Assembly: GCA_934045905.1 (NCBI GenBank)
Contig: OW203771.1
Location: 19,910,069 to 19,974,068, forward strand
From: Leuctra nigra
Lineage: Eukaryota > Arthropoda > Insecta > Plecoptera > Leuctridae
Length of the DNA: 64,000 nt
Reading direction: 5' to 3'
Below, one piece after another: positions 55,585 to 64,000 of the stretch (the stretch's first letter is position 1; each line of letters starts with the position of its first letter). The notes beneath the pieces were generated by a model. It was not told where the DNA came from. It made no database searches and saw only the letters and a list, made by a program, of their open reading frames with translations. A program made the position numbers and the translations under genes.

Positions 55585-58500
55585 AGAGGTCCGTGCCAAA
55601 AGAGCCAAAAGGAGACGCTCGCTTCGCTCGCTCAAAAATTGGAAAACATGTCTACGACTAAATATATTTATGTACCTCAGAGGTAGAAGGCCCGATGTCT
55701 ATTTCAATCATTTTTGTGAGTTCAGTTGGTATAATTCTGAATTCATCCAATCACATTTGTAATAGCAACACCAGTATTGTTGGATCAATATTTTTGATAT
55801 GTGTTGATTTTGTATCGTTGTTAATATAGACTATTTTTACAAAATGCCGGAGCCATAAGAAAACACAAAAAACACCACCTTCCTCCAATGGCCGGAGAAG
55901 TCACTATAGATTTCAAAAGAAGGCCCAAAGGTGGATTTTTGGACTGAGGGATGAGCCTTACGCTTTTATCAAAATAAAATTTAAACATTTAGGTATACCT
56001 ACCATATATGTAAACATGATAACTATTCAGTAAATAGGATTGCAAATGTCAAGTTAACATTTTGATGGGAGAATAACAGAGAATAATTTGGTAGATTCAA
56101 GTCATATTACTCTTTAATAATGTTTTTCAATATGTAGCGCAGTGGTACTCAGCCTGCGGCCCGCGGGACTAATGTTTGTGGCCCCCCCAATGACGTTTCA
56201 AATACTTTTAAAAGTATTTTAATCACTTTTAAATCACTTTTAAAATGATAAAATCTAAAAATCGCCCTCCCCCCCCCCCCCCCCCCCTCCTGATAAAAGT
56301 AGTTCATACGCTCCTGGAATTAACCTTACCACTGATGTAAAGTATCATGTGGTATAAAGATGTTATTGCTTGCAGATCAGGATTACCACATGCATCGGTC
56401 AACAGTACCCAAGACGCTGACCAGCAGCAAGTACTCAGACGAAGAGAACGGTCAGTACGTTTTACCATTTTTGTGAATTGAAAATAAGCAGTCATCGACT
56501 GTTATACACAAATAGGAGAGTGGATAATGTCTTATATCTCTGCCCTTGTCCACATTTCCCGCTACAAATTCAAGTTCTACATAGACTTGGACTAGAAGGA
56601 GACTAGAAAGGAGTTCAAGTAATCTGTGAAATCAAGTTCCCATCTTTCTGGTAGACGCACGCTTCTGGGCTGTCAACGGCGAAGTGACGCTTCTACATCA
56701 TCTCTCGAGGCAACAGATCACGACCCCCGCCAAGAACATCATTTTCTTCATCGGAGACGGCATGTCTGTGCCGACCCTCGCTGCTGCTCGCATCTACATG
56801 GGGCAACAGCAAGGATATAATGGAGAACAATGGCGACTGGCGTTCGAGGATCTACCTTATACAGGGATGTCGAAGGTAAGCAGTGGCATAATCAAATCAG
56901 GTTTTTCATTCTTGTTGATGATGCCCAGTTGTTAACGGCGGCGTTGAATGATGATGGGTTGAAGATGCTAACAGAGTAGACGACATAACTTTGGTAAAAG
57001 AATGCTCTAGACTCTGAGTTTCAACTATCACAGTAGCTAAGTAAGTGAGGAATAAGTTAACTTTTGAAACAGTCGTTCGCTCCACACTGGCTACAATTAA
57101 ACAGTTCGACCGATAAAAAGTGTGAGTTGATATAGAACTTTTCACACTCTGTATAGGGTGAGTGTCGGCCGGTGTAGTTTCAGTGTCACTCGTGTAGATC
57201 GAACGAACATAGGTACCTATCATGATGACAGGAATCGAGACCATATTTCCAGAATGCCAGCAAGGAAACTTAAAAACTTTCAACTCTAATTTTCTGATTT
57301 TCAAATATATTTGTGTGAAATTGATACCATTTTTAGAACGTTCTGTTCTAGCTGTTGGAAGAGTAACATCTGGAACAAGGTACTGGAAGACATTCCAAGT
57401 AACTCCATCTGTTGCAGACCTACTGCGTGGACGCCCAGGTGTCTGACTCCGCCTGCACAGCCACCGCCTTCTTGACAGGTGTGAAAGCGAACCAAGCGAC
57501 AGTCGGAGTCACTGGCAGATTGACAGAGAGCACCTGTACAGCCGAGAACATTCCAAGTAACTCCATCTGTTGCAGATCTACTGCGTGGACGCCCAGGTGT
57601 CTGACTCCGCCTGCACAGCCACCGCCTTCTTGACAAGTGTGAAAGCGAACCAAGCGACAGTCGGAGTCACTGGCAGAGTGACAGAGAGCACCTGTACAGC
57701 CGAGAACATTCCAAGTAACTCCATCTGTTGCAGACCTACTGCGTGGACGCCCAGGTGTCTGACTCCGCCTGCACAGCCACCGCCTTCTTGACAGGTGTGA
57801 AAGCGAACCAAGCGACAGTCGGAGTCACTGGCAGAGTGACAGAGAGCACCTGTACAGCCGAGAACATTCCAAGTAACTCCATCTGTTGCAGACCTACTGC
57901 GTGGACGCCCAGGTGTCTGACTCCGCCTGCACAGCCACCGCCTTCTTGACAGGTGTGAAAGCGAACCAAGCGACAGTCGGAGTCACTGGCAGAGTGACAG
58001 AGAGCACCTGTACATCCGAGAACATTCCAAGTAACTCCATCTGTTGCAGACCTACTGCGTGGACGCCCAGGTGTCTGACTCCGCCTGCACAGCCACCGCC
58101 TTCTTGACAGGTGTGAAAGCGAACCAAGCGACAGTCGGAGTCACTGGCAGAGTGACAGAGAGCAACTGCACAGCCGAGAACATTCCAAGTAACTCCATCT
58201 GTTGCAGACCTACTGCGTGGACGCCCAGGTGTCTGACTCCGCCTGCACAGCCACCGCCTTCTTGACAGGTGTGAAAGCGAACCAAGCGACAGTCGGAGTC
58301 ACTGGCAGAGTGACAGAGAGCACCTGTACAGCCGAGAACATTCCAAGTAACTCCATCTGTTGCAGACCTACTGCGTGGACGCCCAGGTGTCTGACTCCGC
58401 CTGCACAGCCACCGCCTTCTTGACAGGTGTGAAAGCGAACCAAGCGACAGTCGGAGTCACTGGCAGAGTGACAGAGAGCACCTGTACAGCCGAGAACATT

Positions 58501-61500
58501 CCAAGTAACTCCATCTGTTGCAGACCTACTGCGTGGACGCCCAGGTGTCTGACTCCGCCTGCACAGCCACCGCCTTCTTGACAGGTGTGAAAGCGAACCA
58601 AGCGACAGTCGGAGTCACTGGCAGAGTGACAGAGAGCACCTGTACAGCCGAGAACATTCCAAGTAACTCCATCTGTTGCAGACCTACTGCGTGGACGCCC
58701 AGGTGTCTGACTCCACCTGCACAGCCACCGCCTTCTTGACAGGTGTGAAAGCGAACCAAGCGACAGTCGGAGTCACTGGCAGAGTGACAGAGAGCACCTG
58801 TACAGCCGAGAACATTCCAAGTAACTCCATCTGTTGCAGACCTACTGCGTGGACGCCCAGGTGTCTGACTCCGCCTGCACAGCCACCGCCTTCTTGACAG
58901 GTGTGAAAGCGAACCAAGCGACAGTCGGAGTCACTGGCAGAGTGACAGAGAGCAACTGTACAGCGGAGAATATTCCGGAGAATAGGCTGGACTCCATCAT
59001 TGCATGGGCGCAGGTAACATTTGTCACTTAGGGCAGGTCTTTCAATCCGACGTTGGTTGTTGATTCTTCTTGTAGTGCCATGTCCGATTATCGAACGTCG
59101 GCGATCATGTCGGCTATCTTAGTCTTTTCAACTGCTAGTCTGAACAGTGTCTCAGTAGTTTGACCAGGTTTGACCAAACCACTGTAGCAGGTTCTTCAGC
59201 CATGAACATCGTCCCCGCTTTCCTATGATTTTCCCTTTAATGATGAGGTGCATGATGTTGTACGTTTCTGGATGCCTACTAAGGACTACGGCAATATAGT
59301 CATACTAATTAACTCTCTAAAATTTAGCAGAGTATTGAACAACTGGCCCTAAGAAGGACATCTTTTTGCGTTCTTGATTAGAAAAGAAGTGCTGCAAAAA
59401 AGAGTGAAATAAATAAATAAATAAATAATATGAAAATGGTCATTCACACTTCATGATGACTATAAGAATTGTTTGCATAAATTTACTTTAATTTGCATAT
59501 GAGCTCAACAATTTTATTTTATAATCATGTCATAATGTATATTAATTGTGTACCTCTGACCCCAATTTTATTGTAACCAGGGTTTGAAATTAAAAAAAAT
59601 AACAGGTCAAGCCATTTTTGGCATTGCGATTCTACACTATATTTTTTTGGTCTGTATCTTTCTAAGTAAATTCGTGACAAATGTGTTCACATCAGCAGCA
59701 ATTGCCGCGTCTGCCTCCAGGCTGCTGGGAAACACACCGGCGTCGTGACGACGACACGGGTGACGCACGCGACGCCTGCCGCCGCCTACGCACGCTCCTC
59801 GAACAGGGACTGGGAGGACGACTTCATGGTTGACAGAGATGGTTGGGACCCGGCTGTGTGTATCGACATCGCCAAGCAACTTGTCACCACCGAGCCCGGC
59901 AAGAACATCAATGTCAGTACAGGTCGATCGTAATTACCAAGTACAAAACTGCAGCATATTCTACTTTGGCGGGTGATTGTACTTAATGTCTTCAAATCAG
60001 TTTGTATTTTCATCAAAATCATTCTATACAACGACAGAGCATAGAATCTCTTCAAACTCAACAACACTATTATTAAAAAATAATATATTCTTTGTATTAT
60101 AAATTTTTCTGATTCAAATTATAATTATATTATCCGGCCACCGGAAACACTTGGTTTCCTAAGCTGTGTATCTATTTAAAAAAAATTATCATGATCAAAG
60201 ACAAACTACAGAAAGGGTATTGATTGAAAATAATAAGATCGCTCAAATAAGCTTGTATAAGATGTTTCTACATGAAAATAATCTAAAGGATATCTATAGT
60301 GGAGCGGTCGCCTCATGCCAGACAAGTCGTACGGCATGCACACTTCAACAGAAGTCAGAAAAACAGAAGTGAAACATAAATTATATAATTCAACTCTGAA
60401 AAATATTGACATCTAATAGATATCCCTGGTCGATTCCAAAAATGCAGCACTTAACAGTAACGATATCAAAAAATAGAGCAGGTAGGTATATATATTTTTT
60501 TTGTCTGGGGCTTAACGTCGCACTGTTCTGCAGCGAGGCTAATGGCGACGGATGAATGATTATGATGATGATTGGGAGATGATGGTGAAGAGTAGGTAAG
60601 GATGGAAGGTGGGAAGGAGGCGGTCGTGGCCTATTAGTAGGGTACCTTCCCAGCATTTGCCTGTCGACTGAGGGAATACCACGAAAAAAACCCAGTCAGG
60701 AAGAACGGCCGCGAGATTCGAACCCGGCCCTCCGGAATACAAGTTCAGAGCGATAACCACTCACCTAACCTGTTCCGTGTGTGTAGCTATATTATTAGTT
60801 GATTTCTGTCATATATCTATATTCTATAGATTTAAATACGAAATGCGCCAAGTACTTTTTGATTTTAAAACGAATATTTGTTGATTTCTTGATGTCATAT
60901 CTACTCGGTGGCGAATATTTAGATTTATTTAATAGTTTGTAGTTGCATATACTTGGCTATAATTTTTACATTGAGTGGTTTTTCCTGATTAATATTGTAC
61001 ATCCAGTCGGCAATTATTACTAACTCTTCCTAATCTGAGTGGAAATGTTTCTTCCTCCTGCGCAGGTAATTCTTGGCGGTGGTCGACGTCATTTCCGCCC
61101 CTGGAACATCCGAGACGAGGAGCGTGCGAGTGGTTCTCGTCTTCAAGGCTCTGAAGATCTCATAGAGCTGTGGAGAAGTGACAAGAAAGCAGCTAAACAG
61201 CGAGCAGCGTAGGTCGAATATTCATGAATAGCGTTCGTCTTAAATATGGAGAACTGAACGCTGTGGCTCTCGTACCAAATGCATGCAATATGACCGCGTT
61301 TTCAGGCCAGCAGGAATAAAAAATTAAAACATTTTAAGCTTCAACCTGATATCAATTTTAATTTAGAACTAGTCTTCTCTTATAAACAAATCGTCGGGTA
61401 ATTGTTTATTTGTTGCATACGCCCATTTCCTGATTTTTCAGGGGAGCTGCCTAAAGATAAATTTAGTAATATCTCTGAACATAGTTATCTGTAGATCGGC

Positions 61501-63873
61501 GGAATCTTATTATGATTGTAAAACATGTCACAGGTAATTATGGAATGGTGTATTAGTGTCATTTGTCTCTTGTTTTTCATAAATATTGCAATCAAGTTTG
61601 GATATGGGACACAGGTTCGCACATTTACCAACTATGACTATCTCGAGTGTCCCATATCCAAATTATTTAGCTATAAAACCACCGTACAGTGGCTATACAG
61701 TTTATTTTTTACTAAAATATTATACTGTCTACTGTTTCTTTAATTAATAATCAAAATAAATTATAAAATAAATTATAAATAAAATAAATTGTAAATTATT
61801 TTTGTTACATTTAAAACGGTTAAAACTGTTTCGAAGAATGTCAGAACAAAATTATCTTAATTATAAACAATTAATTAGACATGTGACATTATAAATTGAA
61901 CCTTGGCGTATAGTGTTTCTGGCGTTCCTAGTTTTGCTTCGCGAGTCACGTGACCAAATGAACACATTCTATTGGCTTGCCGAGGATATGGGACAAGCTA
62001 ACAATTAAAATATTTGCATTGCCGAGGATATGCAACAAATAAACATTAAGAAAACCAATTTCCTTGTAATTTTCTGCACTGTTTTCAGTGGATATATGAC
62101 AAGTAAGTACTCGGGAATATGTAGATGCATCTAACTCCAAAAGTGAAAAAACCGGATATGCAACAAATTAACAATTACACGACGAAATAATCAAATAAAG
62201 AAAAAAATTCATTAAATATTTAATAAGTTCTGTGCTTCAGAGTTAGAAGGCCGGAAGTACTTTCTATCTCGATTTTTCGATGCACTCTTTGAACGATAAT
62301 CAAGCTTTAGCAATAGGCCATTTAAGAAAGTCAAAGCGCATGCGATAAAGCCTGACAGGTCCACAGCCGTGTAGTGACTAGTTCTGTTTAGTGTCTGTCA
62401 TATTTACGTGTTGTTTTCGAGAAGGCTGTGGGTGGGATGACGTCACGCCGAGTCCTTTGAAGTGCGCACTGCGCATGCGTTTAAGCCTGATAACATTAGT
62501 ACCACACTTCACCAACAGATGTATCTTTACTTTCTTTAATGGCCTATTGAATTTGACTGATGTCAATTACAGTTATATTGAAGTAGGTATTCTCACAGGC
62601 ACGATAAATGTGGATTTTCTCGACGAAAAATCCGGCACCTACAGACTTTATTTTAGAAAAATTGCAATAAAAATACCGGAAATGACTTTAGTACTCCCTA
62701 GGTATAAGTATTATGATTATTCATGCCAAGTTTCAGCTTGCTATGTTGAACGGTTATTCAGTTTCGATCTTTTCTTGAATCATCTTGAACCAGTTTGGAT
62801 CGTCCTGGATATTACTTTGACTTTCCAAATTGGGTTGATTCGCTAAATATCGGTCTCAGCTGACATCTACATACAATATTTGCCCTGAAAATAAAAAGTC
62901 ATAACCCCCCCCCCCCCCCCCTTCCTTTCCCTGGAATTCCCTTTAGCCTGTGAGCTGGTATTGGTGTCAGAGACAGATTTGTAACATTTCTCATCACAGA
63001 TGAAGTGTATTATCTAATATTGTCGCACAGTTACGTGTGGAACCGAAGCGATCTACTCGCCGTGGACCCGAACAACACCGACTTTCTTCTCGGTCTCTTC
63101 GAGGCGTCTCACTGCAAGTATCATCTGGATGCGGATGCTGTGCTGGACCCGTCACTCGCGGAGATGACGGAGACGGCCATCAAGATGCTGGAGAGGGGGC
63201 CTAAAGGATACTTTCTCTTCGTAGAGGGTGAGTGACAAGTTGCTGCAATTTACTCTGGAATTGTTTTTAATCGATTATTATCAATATCTTTTACCAATTG
63301 TTTATAAAATAAGGCTTTGTACGCGTCTTCAGAACTGTTCAATGAAAATAATTTCATAGCTTGTAATGGTTTATTAGATTTACTTTGTCCTACAGATGTT
63401 TAGTGCCCGAAAATTAGTAAAAAAAATGGCACTAAACGTCTGAGTAAACGTCATTTGTTAATTAATGTAAACAAATGCAGTTTGAAGTATTCTCTTATAC
63501 AATGACTCATGCCACCATTACAAATATGATTGGATGAAGGCAGAATTACTGGTCTTTGAGCTCACCTCATGAATCATCGAGTTGGACCTCCGGCCTTTTA
63601 CCTCTGAAGGAGAGTAGTAATAATTTATATAAGCATATAAATTCAAACTTTACTAAGTTAGTTTGCGAATAAAATAATAAAATATGAACTGATGAAATGT
63701 ATTATGTTTCTAGGAGGGCGTATTGACCACGCCCACCATGACACAAAAGCTGTGAAAGCTCTGGACGAGACTGTACAGCTATCTCAAGCTGTTGATACAG
63801 CTGTTAGGCTGACAAATGAGAGAGATACGTTGATAGTTGTGACTTCTGATCATTCTCACGCAATGACATTCAA
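53184..63873 (+). CDS. Alkaline phosphatase copy 3 (3' partial; exon 4 amplified)
   Basis: Exons 53184-53292, 56376-56450, 56655-56875, [58840-59013], 59721-59912, 61066-61208, 63031-63227 and 63714-63873. Exons 9-10 lie beyond the window. Lengths and phases of exons 2-8 equal copy 2. Encodes signal peptide [37 protein letters not shown], nucleophile Ser in [44 protein letters not shown] and [10 protein letters not shown], so the visible active site is complete. I chose the ATG at 53184 over one 45 bases upstream because it matches copy 2 and begins the signal peptide. Nine extra partial copies of exon 4 precede the intact one; correct mRNA requires joining exon 3 to the last acceptor. Confidence 0.92.
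53421..54931. mobile_element. D-1: complete D-family inverted-repeat element
   Basis: 1.5 kb, from CTAGGAAAACGCTCTGAGTA to CACTGAGCGTTTTCCTAG, in ALP copy 3 intron 1. GAGCGAGCACGGATACGCGG near the left end is mirrored near 54470-54490, and the ~170 bp inside the ends (AACCGAAATTATGTCTATCG) is inverted at 54300-54480. So it may be two nested or partly duplicated copies. No transposase. Confidence 0.65.
54940..55640 (-). mobile_element. D-family fragment, inverted relative to 53600-54300
   Basis: Reverse complement of much of D-1's interior: GAACGGTCATTATTAGTTTC, GAAATGTTACGTACTTGTGT, a 38-base A-run (55545-55582) and terminus CTCGCTTCGCTCGCTC. Together with D-1 it forms a ~2 kb imperfect inverted repeat. 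Confidence 0.65.
56137..56200 (+). mobile_element. hAT-type terminal fragment
   Basis: CAGTGGTACTCAGCCTGCGG followed by CCCGCGGGACTAATGTTTGT, the classic CAGTGGTTCTCAACC-style end of hAT elements. The other end was not found; a C-run follows at 56270. Confidence 0.5.
56376..56450 (+). CDS. ALP copy 3 exon 2
   Basis: 75 bases, acceptor TGCTTGCAG, donor GAACG|GTCAGT. Encodes [20 protein letters not shown] and on. Confidence 0.85.
56655..56875 (+). CDS. ALP copy 3 exon 3: first metal-binding motif
   Basis: 221 bases, acceptor TCTGGTAG, donor TCGAAG|GTAAGC. Encodes [20 protein letters not shown] with the metal-binding Asp. Confidence 0.94.
57392..58971 (+). repeat. 10 x 158-bp tandem array of the ALP catalytic exon
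   Basis: Exactly ten units of 158 bases with no indels. Each holds the end of intron 3 (AAGTAACTCCATCTGTTGCAG acceptor region) plus the first 137 or so bases of exon 4, including the Ser codon. Exon starts: 57418, 57576, 57734, 57892, 58050, 58208, 58366, 58524, 58682, 58840. Units 1-9 break off at ACATTCC and enter the next unit out of frame (158 = 3x52+2). Only unit 10 continues into [13 protein letters not shown] and a donor. Units differ by only a few substitutions each, so amplification is recent. Confidence 0.97.
58840..59013 (+). CDS. ALP copy 3 exon 4 (the only intact copy)
   Basis: 174 bases as in copy 2, acceptor CTGTTGCAG, donor GCGCAG|GTAACA, 58 codons: [20 protein letters not shown] then on to IIAWAQ. 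It is the tenth unit of the array. Confidence 0.92.
59721..59912 (+). CDS. ALP copy 3 exon 5
   Basis: 192 bases, acceptor TGCCTCCAG, donor [29 protein letters not shown] replaces [17 protein letters not shown] of copy 2. Confidence 0.95.
60294..60988 (+). mobile_element. HP-5: decayed HP copy with nested SINE
   Basis: CTATAGTGGAGCGGTCGCCTC resembles the hairpin end with mutations. Palindrome relics ATGCAGCACTTAACAGTAAC (60441) and GCGCCAAGTACTTTTTGATT (60845) flank a SINE. No ETS/CRE modules remain. In ALP copy 3 intron 5. Confidence 0.55.
60487..60782 (-). mobile_element. tRNA-derived SINE
   Basis: Minus strand: tRNA-like head with A box (GGTTAGGTGAGTGGTTATCG) and B box (GGGTTCGAATCTC), a ~200-base body, 3' end GCGACGTTAAGCCCCAGACA and an A/TA-rich tail. 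This is the standard arthropod SINE layout, transcribed by RNA polymerase III. Confidence 0.8.
61066..61208 (+). CDS. ALP copy 3 exon 6
   Basis: 143 bases, acceptor CTGCGCAG, donor GCAGC|GTAGGT. Encodes [20 protein letters not shown]. Confidence 0.94.
61209..63030 (+). other. ALP copy 3 intron 6
   Basis: No nested gene supported. Holds a short inverted repeat (TTTGGATATGGGACAC at 61598 and GTGTCCCATATCCAAA at 61646), a 151-codon frame at 62391-62846 without a recognised domain, and a C-run at 62906-62921. Confidence 0.5.
63031..63227 (+). CDS. ALP copy 3 exon 7
   Basis: 197 bases, acceptor TCGCACAG, donor AGAGG|GTGAGT. Encodes [20 protein letters not shown] and ends LFVEG. Confidence 0.94.
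63714..63873 (+). CDS. ALP copy 3 exon 8: zinc ligands
   Basis: 160 bases, acceptor GTTTCTAG, donor TTCAA|GTAGGT. Encodes [20 protein letters not shown] and [10 protein letters not shown]. Last exon visible in the window. Confidence 0.94.
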
Positions 63874-63939
63874 GTAGGTACATATAGAAGAAATATTTTT
63901 AGTTATTATTAATGAATAATAATACATGGAGTAAGTATA

Positions 63940-64000
63940 GAGCTCTGAACTTGCGGTCCGCAGGTACTGGGTTCGATTCCCGCTGACATCTTTCTGACTG
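63940..64000 (+). mobile_element. tRNA-derived SINE head, cut by window end
   Basis: AGCTCTGAACTTGCGGTCCG, then CTGGGTTCGATTCCCG (B box) and TTTCTGACTG. Same family as the SINE at 60487, opposite strand. Confidence 0.6.

Noticed and set aside
57420..58917. Many 73-77 codon ORFs on both strands in the exon array
   Set aside because: Frame-shifted readings and antisense shadows of the 158-bp unit.
57392..58971. CRISPR array
   Set aside because: Units abut with no spacers and contain coding exon sequence; the genome is eukaryotic. The same applies to the 30-bp and 37-bp arrays.
62391..62846. 151-codon ORF in ALP copy 3 intron 6 as a nested gene
   Set aside because: No recognised domain, promoter, poly(A) signal or repeat homolog; could be chance.

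Overview
This is eukaryotic DNA, AT-rich and intron-rich, from an arthropod, most likely an insect. Evidence: spliced membrane alkaline phosphatase genes, a metazoan replication-dependent histone H4 with its 3' stem-loop, tRNA-derived SINEs, many MITEs and a full-length CR1-like non-LTR retrotransposon. A hemipteran would fit, but the sequence alone does not prove the order. There are no bacterial operons, phages or CRISPR arrays.

The backbone is a tandem, same-strand cluster of alkaline phosphatase (ALP) genes. Copy 1 shows only its last coding exon (1217-1467). Copy 2 is complete: ten coding exons from 13405 to 25587, with exons joining in frame to 570 codons and all metal and catalytic residues present. 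Copy 3 starts at 53184 and runs off the right edge after its eighth exon (63873). Exons 2-8 have identical lengths and phases in copies 2 and 3.

Between and inside these genes lies a dense mobile-element landscape. At 4813-11850 a histone H4 gene (minus strand) is cut after codon 22 by a ~5.9 kb CR1-like retrotransposon. Its 3' UTR carries a MITE and a duplicated histone stem-loop. At 31414-44847 a leucine-rich-repeat-like gene is cut in two, and its halves sit exactly at the two ends of an ~11.9 kb stretch bounded by termini of one repeat family.

That family, called HP here, has a hairpin end (CTAGTGGAGCGGTCGCTCC), a microsatellite, repeated modules pairing GCCGCCATTTT with ACCGGAAGTGACGTCA (YY1/Pho-, ETS- and CRE-like), and a long palindromic end. 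Copies are HP-1 2054-4406, HP-2 26297-27594, HP-3 31886-34729 (possibly to 43827), HP-4 44912-46726 and decayed HP-5 60294-60988. It is the best candidate here for an undescribed element.

The most striking gene-level oddity is in ALP copy 3. The exon encoding the nucleophilic serine is preceded by nine extra partial copies, in a perfect 10 x 158 bp array (57392-58971). Only the last copy keeps the full exon and its 5' splice site.

All calls come from reading the sequence. No database search was possible, so family names rest on recognised motifs.
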